Shown here: positions 21,719 through 30,626 of the stretch, in pieces
How positions within the stretch are numbered: the first letter of the stretch is position 1
How the letters are laid out: every line of letters begins with the position of its first letter
Source: a virus
Strand: one strand, 5' to 3'
DNA length: 39,191 nt
Virus record (IMG/VR): IMGVR_UViG_3300030060_006439
Span: 1 to 39,191 of that record
Translations under genes and position numbers: made by a program
Notes under the pieces: model-generated
What the model was told of the DNA's origin: nothing
Database searches by the model: none
The model's input: only the letters and a program-made list of their open reading frames with translations

Positions 21719-21944
21719 AGCTGTTGATGAATTAATCAAAGTTGCTAAAGAAGAAATTGTAGATACAGAAGAAGATGTATCAGCTGATAGACTTAAAAAT
21801 GCTGCAGCAACTAAGAAGCTAGCTATATTTGATGCGTTTGAGATATTAAATAAAATACAAGACGAGCAGAATATGCTTGACGGTGTAGTAAATGAAAATA
21901 AGCAAGAATCATTTGGTGGTTTTGCTGAACGAAGATCTAAATAA
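21672..21944 (+). CDS. possible small terminase subunit, 90 aa
   Basis: A helical acidic protein with a conserved-looking RLKNAAATKKLAIFDAFEIL core and IQDEQNML. It ends by overlapping the first base of the large terminase gene. Position directly upstream of TerL and the size suit a small terminase subunit that would recognise phage DNA. However, no helix-turn-helix is obvious, and a similar core occurs in uncharacterised marine phage proteins next to TerL. It overlaps the preceding gene by 47 bases. Confidence 0.5.
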   Translation: MNIKDKKKNIIQAGYKAVDELIKVAKEEIVDTEEDVSADRLKNAAATKKLAIFDAFEILNKIQDEQNMLDGVVNENKQESFGGFAERRSK

Positions 21945-24157
21945 TGTACAAACAAACATTATATAAAATTGTTCAACCAGTTAAGTTAACTACGGTTAAC
22001 AGGTTAAACAAAAGTAAAAAGTGGAAGTATGGATATAACAAAGAGCATGATATTGTTGTTATATCTAAAACGGGTATGATAGGTGATATAATAGAAATAC
22101 AAAACCTACAAATAGCATTACCTAAACAACCAAAGAAAATACATAAGTTTGAAAAGGACAAATGGCAAGTAACACCATACCCAAAAGAACTTAATAGGAT
22201 AAAATCTATATTTGATTGGAGAGATTATCCTAATGAATTTAAAAGCAAGTATATTGACTATATTGAAGAAGAGTTTACAAAAAGAGAAAATGGCTTCTGG
22301 TTTTATAACAAAGGCATTGCTACTTATATTACCGGTACTCATTACATGTACCTCCAATGGTCAAAGATTGACGTTGGAAACCCAGATTTTAGAGAAGCCA
22401 ATAGATTATTCTTTATTTTTTGGGAGGCATGTAAAGCGGATGCCAGAAGTTATGGCATGTGCTATCTCAAGAACAGACGCTCGGGCTTTTCTTTTATGGC
22501 ATCGGGCGAAACAGTCAACCTTGCCACAATATCTTCCGATGCACGTTTCGGGGTATTGTCCAAATCTGGTGCCGATGCGAAGAAAATGTTCACGGATAAA
22601 ATTGTCCCGATTTCGGTCAACTATCCTTTCTTCTTTAAACCAATCCAAGACGGGATGGACAGACCCAAAACAGAGTTGGCTTATAGAGTACCTGCTTCAA
22701 AGCTTACTAGAAGAAAACTCACCGCAAGTTCCGAAGATCAACCTGAAGAACTCACAGGGCTCGATACAACTATTGACTGGAAAAATACCGGTGATAATTC
22801 GTATGACGGAGAAAAATTAAAGTTACTAGTACACGATGAGAGTGGTAAGTGGGAAAGACCAGATAATATATTAAACAACTGGCGAGTAACAAAAACTACA
22901 TTACGATTAGGTAGTAGAGTTATTGGTAAGTGCATGATGGGCTCAACGTGTAATGCGTTAGACAAAGGTGGTGATAACTTTAAGAAATTATATTATAACT
23001 CTGACGTAACTAAAAGAAATAAAAATGGCCAGACAGCTTCAGGACTATATTCATTTTTTATACCAATGGAGTGGAACTATGAAGGCTTTATGGATGAGTA
23101 TGGCTTACCTGTGTTTGATACACCAGATAACGAGATCTACGGTCCACACAATGACATTATTGATACTGGCGTTATAGATCATTGGCAGAACGAAGCAGAC
23201 GGTTTAAAGAATGATCAAGACGCATTAAACGAATTTTATCGTCAGTTTCCAAGAACTGAAGAGCACGCGTTTAGAGATGAAACTAAAAACAGTATATTTA
23301 ATTTAGTAAAGATATACGAGCAAATAGATTATAACGAAGAAACAAATCAAGGTATATCTATTGGTAATTTTCAATGGGTTAATGGAGTTAAGGATTCAAA
23401 AGTACAATTTTATCCTGATCCTAAAGGTAGATTTAGAATTAGTTGGGTACCGCCAACTCACTTACAAAATAGAGTAATTGATAGAAATGGCATTAAATAT
23501 CCAGGTAACGAACACATGGGTGCGTTTGGTTGTGATAGTTACGATATATCAGGTACTGTAGACGGTTTAGGATCTAATGGCGCTTTACATGGATTAACAA
23601 AGTTTAGTATGGAAGACGCACCACCTAGTCAGTTCTTTTTAGAATACGTAGCTAGACCAGCAACAGCTGAGATATTTTTTGAAGACGTTTTAATGGCATT
23701 AATATTTTATGGAATGCCTTTACTTGCAGAGAATAACAAACCACGTTTACTATATCATTTAAGAAGACGAGGTTATAGAGGTTATTCAATGAACAGGCCA
23801 GACAAAGTTTGGAATAAATTATCACAAAGTGAAAAAGAAATAGGTGGTATACCAAACTCTAGTGAAGACATAAAGCAAGCTCACGCGGCAGCAATTGAAA
23901 CTTACATACAAGAACATGTAGGTTTAAAAGCGGACGGAGGTTGCGGCAATATGTATTTTAATAGAACACTAAATGATTGGTCGAAATTTGATATTACTAG
24001 GCGTACTAAGTTTGATGCTACTATTAGCAGCGGGCTTGCGATTATGGCTTGTAATAGACACCTGTATCAACCAAATAAAAAAATTGAAAGAGAGAAAGTG
24101 GATTTAAGCTTTGCAAGATACAACAACGATGGATTTACTTCACAAATAATAAAATAA
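21944..24157 (+). CDS. terL: large terminase subunit (packaging ATPase-nuclease)
   Basis: A 737-aa DNA-packaging motor. The N-terminal ATPase shows a deviant Walker A, LKNRRSGFSF (175-184), Walker B KLLVHDES with D298 E299 (293-300), and the coupling motif MMGSTCN (331-337). The C-terminal RNase H-like nuclease begins with FGCDSYD (528-534), whose Asp residues would bind metal. The 120-residue N-terminal extension is usual in large marine podoviral TerL proteins. It starts on the TAATG overlap with the preceding gene and is followed 4 bases later by the portal. Bases 22430-22800, covering Walker A to Walker B, have GC-richer codons (CTC, GCC, CCC, CGG) than the flanks, suggesting an exchanged segment. 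Confidence 0.9.
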   Translation: MYKQTLYKIVQPVKLTTVNRLNKSKKWKYGYNKEHDIVVISKTGMIGDIIEIQNLQIALPKQPKKIHKFEKDKWQVTPYPKELNRIKSIFDWRDYPNEFKSKYIDYIEEEFTKRENGFWFYNKGIATYITGTHYMYLQWSKIDVGNPDFREANRLFFIFWEACKADARSYGMCYLKNRRSGFSFMASGETVNLATISSDARFGVLSKSGADAKKMFTDKIVPISVNYPFFFKPIQDGMDRPKTELAYRVPASKLTRRKLTASSEDQPEELTGLDTTIDWKNTGDNSYDGEKLKLLVHDESGKWERPDNILNNWRVTKTTLRLGSRVIGKCMMGSTCNALDKGGDNFKKLYYNSDVTKRNKNGQTASGLYSFFIPMEWNYEGFMDEYGLPVFDTPDNEIYGPHNDIIDTGVIDHWQNEADGLKNDQDALNEFYRQFPRTEEHAFRDETKNSIFNLVKIYEQIDYNEETNQGISIGNFQWVNGVKDSKVQFYPDPKGRFRISWVPPTHLQNRVIDRNGIKYPGNEHMGAFGCDSYDISGTVDGLGSNGALHGLTKFSMEDAPPSQFFLEYVARPATAEIFFEDVLMALIFYGMPLLAENNKPRLLYHLRRRGYRGYSMNRPDKVWNKLSQSEKEIGGIPNSSEDIKQAHAAAIETYIQEHVGLKADGGCGNMYFNRTLNDWSKFDITRRTKFDATISSGLAIMACNRHLYQPNKKIEREKVDLSFARYNNDGFTSQIIK

Positions 24158-24160
24158 AAC

Positions 24161-26554
24161 ATGAACACAAAAAGTGCACAAAATTATTTTCCAAGTCAAG
24201 TAGTTAGTGACCAAGAAAAAAACAGCTACGAGTACGGATTAAAAGTAGCTCAAGCAATTGAAGCTGAATGGTTTGGTAAAGACTTTAACTCTAATAGATT
24301 TAGTTTAAACCAACAAGATTTTCATAAATTAAGATTATACGCAAGAGGCGAACAATCAGTTCAGAAATATAAAGATGAGTTATCTATTAATGGTGATTTA
24401 TCATATCTAAATTTAGACTGGACACCAGTCCCTATAATTCCAAAGTTTGTTGATATTGTTGTAAATGGTATAGCTGAAAGAGGCTATGATCTAAGAGCTT
24501 ATTCTCAAGATCCGTATGGCGTTCAAAAAAGAACTGACTACATGGAATCTTTATTACGAGATATGCAAACCAGAGAAATAAATGATCAAGCATTTGGTAC
24601 ATTAGGTATTAACTTATATGAAAATGATCAAGAAGACTTACCAGGATCTGAAGAAGAATTACAAGTTCACATGCAGCTTAGTTACAAACAAGCTATTGAA
24701 ATAGCTGAAGAGCAAGCGTTAAATGTTTTGTTTGATGGTAATAAATACGATAACATAGCAAAAAGATTATACTATGACTTAACTGTATTAGGTATAGCGG
24801 CTGTTAAAAATAACTTTGATACGTCATCAGGGATTACTATTGACTATGTTGATCCTGCAAATATGGTTTATTCGTATACAGAGTCTCCATATTTTGATGA
24901 TATATATTATGTTGGTGAAGTAAAAAATATACCTATTAACGAGCTTAAAAAGCAATTTCCAAATTTAACAAATGAAGACTTATTAGAAATAGAAGATCAG
25001 CCACATCAAAATGCTTATGCAGCTAACAGATATAGCTCATCATACAATGATAATAACGTTGATAATAATATAGCGCAAGTATTATATTTTAATTTTAAAA
25101 CTTATAATAATGAAGTTTACAAATTAAAACAAACAGGTACTGGAGCATCTAAAGCAATACAAAAAGATGATAGCTTTGAGGCTGTAGGTGAAGTACCATT
25201 TGAAAAATTATCAAACTCATTAGAGGTTTTATATGAAGGTGCTTTAGTTTTAGGTACAAAGAAGTTATTAAGATGGAGATTATGTGAAAACATGCTAAGA
25301 CCTAAAAGTGATTACACGAAGGTTAAAATGAATTATGCTATACATGCGCCAAGAATATACAAAGGTAAAATAGAATCATTAGTTAGTAGAATAACAGGTT
25401 TTGCTGATATGATACAATTAACGCACTTAAAGCTACAACAGGTTATGTCTAGATTAGTACCTGACGGTGTTTACTTAGACGCTGATGGTCTAGCTGAAGT
25501 TGATTTAGGTAACGGCACAAATTATAACCCACAAGAGGCATTAAATATGTTCTTCCAAACTGGTAGTATCATTGGTAGATCACTAACACAAGAAGGTGAT
25601 CCTAACCCAGGTAAAGTGCCTATACAAGAAATACAAAGTGGTAGTGGCGGTCAAAAGCTGCAAAGTTTAATTACCACGTACAATTATTATTTACAAATGA
25701 TAAGAGACGTGACCGGATTAAATGAAGCAAGAGACGCTAGCACACCAGACAAAAACGCTTTAGTTGGTATACAAAAACTTGCAGCTGCTAATTCAAATGT
25801 AGCAACAAGACATATATTGCAAGGTGGTTTGTACTTAACTGTTGAGACAGCAGAAAACTTATCATTAAGAATATCAGATGTTATAGAATACTCGCCAACA
25901 AGAGACGCGTTTATACAAGCTGTTGGCGCTCACAATGTAGCAACGTTAGCAGAATTAAGCGAACTACACTTGTACGATTTTGGAATATTTTTAACGTTAG
26001 CACCTGATGAAGAAGAAAAACAACTGTTAGAAAATAATATACAAATGGCTTTACAAGCAAATAATATTGAGCTTGAAGATGCTATTGATATCAGAGAAGT
26101 TAAAAACTTAAAATTAGCAAATCAATTGTTAAAAGTTAGACGTAAAAATAAAATACAAAGGGATCAACAGCTAGCTCAAGCTAATATACAACAGCAAGCA
26201 CAGGCTAACGCACAGGCACAACAAGTTGCCGCTCAAGCTGAAGTTCAAAAGCAAAATGCTATAAACGCTTTAAAATTACAAAGTGAATCACAAAAAGCTG
26301 AGTTAGACGCTAATAAACTACAACTTGAAGCTGAGCTTAAAAAAGATTTAATGGCACAAGAGTTTGAATATAACATGCAATTAAAACAAATGGAAGCAGA
26401 TCAGACGCGGCAAAGAGAGGCAGGTAGAGAAGACAGGAAAGATGATAGGGTAAAATTGCAAGCAAATGAGCAAAGAAAAAATAAAAATTTTGAATCTTCA
26501 GGTAATGATATAATAAGCGGAGGTATTGGTTTAGGAAGATTTGAACCAAGTTAA
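24161..26554 (+). CDS. portal protein
   Basis: A 797-aa dodecameric head-entry protein through which DNA is packaged and tail proteins attach. Support: position immediately after TerL, size, an N-terminal RFSLNQQDFHKLRLYARGEQ stretch, LNLDWTPVPIIPKFVDIVVN, the clip/stem segment VSRITGFADMIQLTHLKLQQ, and MIRDVTGLNEARDAST near residue 510, the sequence that typically marks podoviral portals. From about residue 660 the C-terminus is a long Gln/Ala-rich coiled coil (barrel-like), ending GGIGLGRFEPS. The portals of crAss-like and related marine phages share such a tail. No protease cleavage site seen. Confidence 0.82.
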   Translation: MNTKSAQNYFPSQVVSDQEKNSYEYGLKVAQAIEAEWFGKDFNSNRFSLNQQDFHKLRLYARGEQSVQKYKDELSINGDLSYLNLDWTPVPIIPKFVDIVVNGIAERGYDLRAYSQDPYGVQKRTDYMESLLRDMQTREINDQAFGTLGINLYENDQEDLPGSEEELQVHMQLSYKQAIEIAEEQALNVLFDGNKYDNIAKRLYYDLTVLGIAAVKNNFDTSSGITIDYVDPANMVYSYTESPYFDDIYYVGEVKNIPINELKKQFPNLTNEDLLEIEDQPHQNAYAANRYSSSYNDNNVDNNIAQVLYFNFKTYNNEVYKLKQTGTGASKAIQKDDSFEAVGEVPFEKLSNSLEVLYEGALVLGTKKLLRWRLCENMLRPKSDYTKVKMNYAIHAPRIYKGKIESLVSRITGFADMIQLTHLKLQQVMSRLVPDGVYLDADGLAEVDLGNGTNYNPQEALNMFFQTGSIIGRSLTQEGDPNPGKVPIQEIQSGSGGQKLQSLITTYNYYLQMIRDVTGLNEARDASTPDKNALVGIQKLAAANSNVATRHILQGGLYLTVETAENLSLRISDVIEYSPTRDAFIQAVGAHNVATLAELSELHLYDFGIFLTLAPDEEEKQLLENNIQMALQANNIELEDAIDIREVKNLKLANQLLKVRRKNKIQRDQQLAQANIQQQAQANAQAQQVAAQAEVQKQNAINALKLQSESQKAELDANKLQLEAELKKDLMAQEFEYNMQLKQMEADQTRQREAGREDRKDDRVKLQANEQRKNKNFESSGNDIISGGIGLGRFEPS

Positions 26555-26562
26555 TGTTTAAC
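26555..26562 (+). promoter_or_regulatory. TGTTTAAC leader element
   Basis: TGTTTAAC overlaps the end of the portal gene's stop region and lies about 20 bases before the ATG at 26579. Same element as at 8429. Confidence 0.35.
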
Positions 26563-26578
26563 AAATAAATAAAAAATA

Positions 26579-26941
26579 ATGGCAATAGTAACTAATGATT
26601 GGACTGGTAACATTTTAGCATCAAGATGGATTGATGATACAAATGCTGAAACACCTGGTAGAGGAAATTACTTTTGCGCTATTGAAGTTATAACAGCTGT
26701 AAAGTTTACAGCGTTAATATCTGAGAAGATGAAAGAGTATGATACTGATACTGATAGCAGTGGCTCTATTGATGCTGATGATACACCATCTTTAAATAGT
26801 ATTTATATAAATACTGAAGACTCAGATGCTGGCACACCTGTTGTAAACACTGATGTTTTTCCAGTAGGTACTATATTGTACGGTAAATGGACTTCATTTA
26901 CACTAGCTGAAGGCAGTGTTGTAGCGTACGAGTGTAAATAA
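26579..26941 (+). CDS. small virion-type protein with a calcium-loop-like segment, 120 aa
   Basis: A beta-rich, acidic protein. Residues about 57-68 (DTDSSGSIDADD) fit a calcium-binding EF/dockerin-type loop (D1, D3, S5, G6, I8, D9, D12) without flanking helices. The remainder alternates short strands (AIEVITAVKFTALI, GTILYGKWTSFTL) as in small head-decoration or fibre domains. Between portal and scaffold genes, it is probably a head protein. No name can be assigned. Confidence 0.62.
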   Translation: MAIVTNDWTGNILASRWIDDTNAETPGRGNYFCAIEVITAVKFTALISEKMKEYDTDTDSSGSIDADDTPSLNSIYINTEDSDAGTPVVNTDVFPVGTILYGKWTSFTLAEGSVVAYECK

Positions 26942-26962
26942 GAAATTGTACGAGAGTACATA

Positions 26963-26970
26963 TGTTTAAT
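26963..26970 (+). promoter_or_regulatory. TGTTTAAT leader element
   Basis: TGTTTAAT at 17 bases before the ATG at 26987, within a gap of 45 bases that otherwise holds only A/T-rich leader sequence. Related to the copies at 8429, 26555 and 28175. Confidence 0.33.
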
Positions 26971-26986
26971 TTTATAATATTATATT

Positions 26987-28174
26987 ATGGCAAATGATGA
27001 GAAAAACGTCAAGATAGACGAAAATAACGCCGAGTCACCACAGGGTGAAGGTAAAGTAAAAAAGCCTCGTCTTAAAAAGTTTCAACAAGATGATACACCT
27101 ATAAAGGTAAATCTTGCTGAAACAAAAGAAGAAGAGGTTAAAGAAGAACAACCTAAAGAAGAAGTAAAACAAGAGGAAACACCTGTTGTTGAAGAAGTGG
27201 TAGAAGAGAAAAAGGAAGAGGTTGTTGAAGAAAAAGAAGCTCCGGTTGTTGAAGAGGTAACTGATGAAGAAGTAGAGGAAAAGGTAGAAGAAGTACAAGA
27301 GGCGGTTGAAGAGGCAATTGAAAAGGCAGAAGAAACTGGAGAAGCGTTACCAGAGAATATCCAAAAGCTTATGAAGTTTATGGATGAAACTGGTGGTGAT
27401 CTTGAGGATTATGTTAAGTTAAATCAAGACTATAGTAAGTTTGATGACACAGCGTTATTAAGAGAGTACTATAGGCAAACTAAACCACATTTATCAAGTG
27501 ATGAGGTTGACTTCTTAATGGAAGACTCATTTACCTACGATGAAGAGGTTGATGATCCTAAGAACATTAAGCGAAAGAAATTAGCGTTTAAAGAGCAAGT
27601 TGCCGACGCTAGAGCCCAATTAGACAGGCAAAAGTCTAAATACTATGAAGAGATTAATGCTGGTGTTAAGTTAACGCCTGACCAAAAAAAGGCTATTGAT
27701 TTCTTTAATAGATACAGTAAAGAACGAGGTGAGCAAGATAAAATTGCAGAGCAACGTAAATCTGTGTTTCAACAAAAAACTAAAGATGTATTTAACAAAA
27801 ACTTTAAAGGTTTTGAATACAACATTGGTGAAAAGAAATTTAGATTTAACGTTAAGGACGCAAACAATATTCAAGAGCAACAGAGTGATATTAATAATTT
27901 TGTTAACAAATTTGTTGATACTAAAAGTAATACAATATCTGATGCAAAAGGATATCATAAATCTTTGTTTACCGCAATGAACGCAGACAGTGTTGCGAAT
28001 CATTTTTACGAACAAGGTCGAGCCGATGCTATAAAAGAAAGTATAGCTAAAGCAAAAAACGTTAACATGGAACCTAGACAAGGTTTAGGTGAAGTTGAAG
28101 CGGGCGGCATGAAAGTAAAAATTTTACAAGACAATGATATGAGTTCATTTCGTTTTAAACCAAAAACAAAATAA
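26987..28174 (+). CDS. scaffold-like head protein, Lys/Glu-rich N-terminus, 395 aa
   Basis: Residues about 40-125 are a low-complexity Lys/Glu/Val stretch (EEEVKEEQPKEEVKQEE and similar), then a helical region (IQKLMKFMDETGGDLEDYVK, LTPDQKKAIDFFNRY) and a C-terminal KYHKSLF-like helix with the end RFKPKTK. An acidic, helical, poorly ordered protein immediately before the major capsid gene is the usual profile of an HK97-type scaffold. It carries no obvious protease domain, so any cleavage would need another enzyme. A structural head-associated role remains possible. Confidence 0.65.
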   Translation: MANDEKNVKIDENNAESPQGEGKVKKPRLKKFQQDDTPIKVNLAETKEEEVKEEQPKEEVKQEETPVVEEVVEEKKEEVVEEKEAPVVEEVTDEEVEEKVEEVQEAVEEAIEKAEETGEALPENIQKLMKFMDETGGDLEDYVKLNQDYSKFDDTALLREYYRQTKPHLSSDEVDFLMEDSFTYDEEVDDPKNIKRKKLAFKEQVADARAQLDRQKSKYYEEINAGVKLTPDQKKAIDFFNRYSKERGEQDKIAEQRKSVFQQKTKDVFNKNFKGFEYNIGEKKFRFNVKDANNIQEQQSDINNFVNKFVDTKSNTISDAKGYHKSLFTAMNADSVANHFYEQGRADAIKESIAKAKNVNMEPRQGLGEVEAGGMKVKILQDNDMSSFRFKPKTK

Positions 28175-28182
28175 AGTTTAAC
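28175..28182 (+). promoter_or_regulatory. AGTTTAAC leader element
   Basis: AGTTTAAC lies right after the scaffold-like gene's stop and 20 bases before the capsid gene ATG at 28203, within an A/T leader. Fourth copy of the GTTTAAY element. Confidence 0.35.
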
Positions 28183-28202
28183 AATTATAAATATAAATAA
28201 TT

Positions 28203-29696
28203 ATGGCAGCAATTACTCCAAGTGCTGGTGGGTCGTTAAATAGCGTACCTTCACCAGTTAAGGCGGCGATAACTACTAACTATTTAGATTTTACATCTGG
28301 TAGTAATGACTGGTCTCAGCAGTATCTACCTGATCTAATTGAGCAAGAAGCAGAAGTATATGGTAAAAGAACTATATCTGGTTTCTTGTCAGCAATTGGG
28401 GCAGAAGAGGCAATGAGCTCAGATCAAGTAGTTTGGACAGAACAAGGTAGGTTACACCTTTCGTACAAAGTAACAGCGTATGCAACAGGATCAAACACTG
28501 GTGACCTTACTTTAGGTCAAGCTCCAGGATCAAGTGCATCTGCAGCTGATAAACATGGTATTAGAATTGGTTCAACCGTTCTAGTATCTGATGGACAAGC
28601 TAACGCAGTAGTATTTAGAGGGTTAGTAACTCACTTACCAGCAGATAACAAAATCACAGTAGCTCCTTATACAACAGGTGATGCTTCAGGTGATATTGCG
28701 GACGTTTCAGGTATCAACACAACAACTCTAGGCTCAAGTGGTAGAGTATTTGTTTATGGTTCTGAGTATGGTAAAGGAACTAACGGTATGGGCAACACTA
28801 CTGGTAACGAACCAGTTATGCCACAGTTTACTACGTTTAACAACAAACCAATTATCTTAAAAGATCATTATTCAATTTCTGGATCTGATACTTCAAGAAT
28901 CGGTTGGGTTGAGGTTAGCGCAGAAGACGGAACTTCAGGATACTTATGGTATCTAAAAGCAGAAGCTGAAACTAGACTAAGATTCGCTGATTATCTTGAA
29001 ATGTCTCTTTTAGAGTCAGAAAAAGGTACAGTAGGTGGATCAGTAGCTGATAATTCAATCAACGGTGCAGGAAAATCATTCGGTACTGAAGGTTTATTTA
29101 AAGCTATCACATCTAGAGGTCATGTGACTTCTGGTATTGCAGGAACTAGTGCAGTAGATGATTTAGGATCTTTTGATGAGATTCTTAAAAAGTTTGACGA
29201 GCAAGGTGCTATTGAAGAGTACATGCTTTATTGTAACAGAACAGTATCATTAGCAATTGATGATATGTTAGCAGCTCAGAACTCTTACGGATCTGGTGGT
29301 ACATCTTACGGTGTATTCAGCAACTCTGAGGATATGGCATTGAATTTAGGTTTCTCTGGATTTAGAAGAGCATCATATGACTTCTACAAATCAGATTGGA
29401 GATACTTAAATGATATCTCATTAAGAGGTCAAGACGCTTTCAATGATGTCAGAGGTGTTTTAATTCCAGCTGGTACTTCAACAGTATATGATGAAGTAGT
29501 TGGTAGAAGCATGAGAAGACCTTTCTTACACGTAAGATACAGAGCTTCTCAAACTGATGACAGAAGAATGAAAACATGGATAACAGGTTCAGTAGGTGGA
29601 AACATCACATCTGATCTTGATGCTATGGAGATCAACTTCTTATCAGAAAGATGTCTAGTAGTACAAGGAGCTAATAACTTCATGTTACTTAACTAA
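28203..29696 (+). CDS. major capsid protein (HK97-fold type)
   Basis: A 497-aa capsid subunit. It has the N-terminal arm and strand, a long spine-helix region (GYLWYLKAEAETRLRFADYL), the GSDTSRIGWVEVSAEDG segment, and a C-terminal RMKTWITGSVGGNITSD followed by LSERCLVVQGANNFMLL, which resemble the capsid proteins of crAss-like and related phages. Context agrees: scaffold-like gene before, strong terminator after. Codon choice is slightly more GC-rich and uniform than neighbours, as in highly expressed genes. It is probably the most abundant phage protein and the natural client of the phage GroEL/GroES. Confidence 0.85.
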   Translation: MAAITPSAGGSLNSVPSPVKAAITTNYLDFTSGSNDWSQQYLPDLIEQEAEVYGKRTISGFLSAIGAEEAMSSDQVVWTEQGRLHLSYKVTAYATGSNTGDLTLGQAPGSSASAADKHGIRIGSTVLVSDGQANAVVFRGLVTHLPADNKITVAPYTTGDASGDIADVSGINTTTLGSSGRVFVYGSEYGKGTNGMGNTTGNEPVMPQFTTFNNKPIILKDHYSISGSDTSRIGWVEVSAEDGTSGYLWYLKAEAETRLRFADYLEMSLLESEKGTVGGSVADNSINGAGKSFGTEGLFKAITSRGHVTSGIAGTSAVDDLGSFDEILKKFDEQGAIEEYMLYCNRTVSLAIDDMLAAQNSYGSGGTSYGVFSNSEDMALNLGFSGFRRASYDFYKSDWRYLNDISLRGQDAFNDVRGVLIPAGTSTVYDEVVGRSMRRPFLHVRYRASQTDDRRMKTWITGSVGGNITSDLDAMEINFLSERCLVVQGANNFMLLN

Positions 29697-29704
29697 TACT
29701 TTTT

Positions 29705-29747
29705 AAAAGAGTTAGGCGCTTCGGCGCCTAGCCCTTTTATTTTTTTA
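29705..29747 (+). terminator. rho-independent terminator with UUCG tetraloop after the capsid gene
   Basis: A 15-bp stem (AAAAGAGTTAGGCGC with GCGCCTAGCCCTTTT; one A-C mismatch and one G-T wobble) is capped by TTCG closed by C-G, the exceptionally stable cUUCGg loop. It is followed by a T-tract. It lies 9 bases after the capsid stop, so it would end or attenuate transcription there. Confidence 0.8.
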
Positions 29748-29767
29748 ATATTTAATTTTATTATATC

Positions 29768-30568
29768 ATGGCAAAAGCAAAAAAGAAAGCGGCAGCTGCA
29801 GAAGCACCTGTAGTTGAAGCTGTAAAACAACAACCCAAAAACACAAACACTTGGGAAATAAAGGATAGAAACTACTTTTTACTTAGAGATTTAAATCCTT
29901 TAACATATACTATAAGATCAAGAGGTATATTTTACTTTGATGAGGAGAAAGGATATGAGAGAGAGTTAAAATATACAATTAACCAAAGAACACCATTTGT
30001 AGATGAGTTCAAAGGTGAAGCAAGACTTGGTCATATTGTATTTGAAAATGGTGCACTGTATGTACCAAAAGAAAAACAAACATTACAGAAACTATTATCA
30101 CTATATCATCCAGATAGAAACACTTTGTTTCAAGAACAAAATCTAGTTAAAGAAGCTGAAGATGATATGGATTACCTTAACTTAGAAATAGAAGCTTTAA
30201 ATCTAGCTAGAGACATGGAGGTCGATAGAGCAGAAGCGATACTAAGAACAGAACAAGGTAGTGAAGTTTCTAACTTAACTTCTAAAGAACTAAGAAGAGA
30301 CATATTAGTGTTTGCTAAACAAAATCCAGAATTACTGATTGAGTTAGCAAATGATGAAAATGTTCAGCTTAGAAACTTTGGAATCAAGTGTGTTGAATTA
30401 GGATTAATAACTTTATCTGGCGACAATAGAACATTTACATGGGCTAAAACAGGTAGAAAAGTTATGAACGTTCCATTTGATGAACATCCATATTCAGCTT
30501 TAGCAGCTTGGTTTAAAACCGATGAAGGTTTAGAAGCTTATAACAATTTAGAAAAAAGATTAAGCTAA
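29768..30568 (+). CDS. conserved head-tail region protein, 266 aa
   Basis: A Lys/Ala N-terminus (MAKAKKKAAAAEAPVVEAVK) leads into a beta domain (FLLRDLNPLTYTIRSRGIFY), a helical middle (KEAEDDMDYLNLEIEALNLA, TSKELRRDILVFAKQNPELL) and a C-terminal AWFKTDEGLEAYNNLEKRL. A gene of this pattern follows the capsid gene in marine and crAss-like phages as I recall, with unknown role. Its transcript must read past the terminator or start from a promoter not clearly visible in the 20 bases between. Possibly head-completion. Confidence 0.65.
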   Translation: MAKAKKKAAAAEAPVVEAVKQQPKNTNTWEIKDRNYFLLRDLNPLTYTIRSRGIFYFDEEKGYERELKYTINQRTPFVDEFKGEARLGHIVFENGALYVPKEKQTLQKLLSLYHPDRNTLFQEQNLVKEAEDDMDYLNLEIEALNLARDMEVDRAEAILRTEQGSEVSNLTSKELRRDILVFAKQNPELLIELANDENVQLRNFGIKCVELGLITLSGDNRTFTWAKTGRKVMNVPFDEHPYSALAAWFKTDEGLEAYNNLEKRLS

Positions 30569-30576
30569 TTAATCAC

Positions 30577-30617
30577 TTTATAGAGTAGTCATCTCTATGG
30601 GGTGACTACACTATAAA
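30577..30617. repeat. imperfect 17-bp stem-loop between structural genes
   Basis: TTTATAGAGTAGTCATC pairs with GGTGACTACACTATAAA (one A-A mismatch, one wobble), with a 7-base loop TCTATGG. It lies in the gap before the 249-aa connector gene and is followed by AAAAAAG rather than a T-tract, so it is not a normal plus-strand terminator. It may be an RNA processing or translation-control hairpin ahead of the ATG at 30627, or a minus-strand terminator. Confidence 0.5.
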
Positions 30618-30626
30618 AAAGAAATT

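Noticed and set aside
30577-30617. Second rho-independent terminator
   Set aside because: The hairpin is good but followed by A rather than T on the plus strand; kept only as an unassigned stem-loop.
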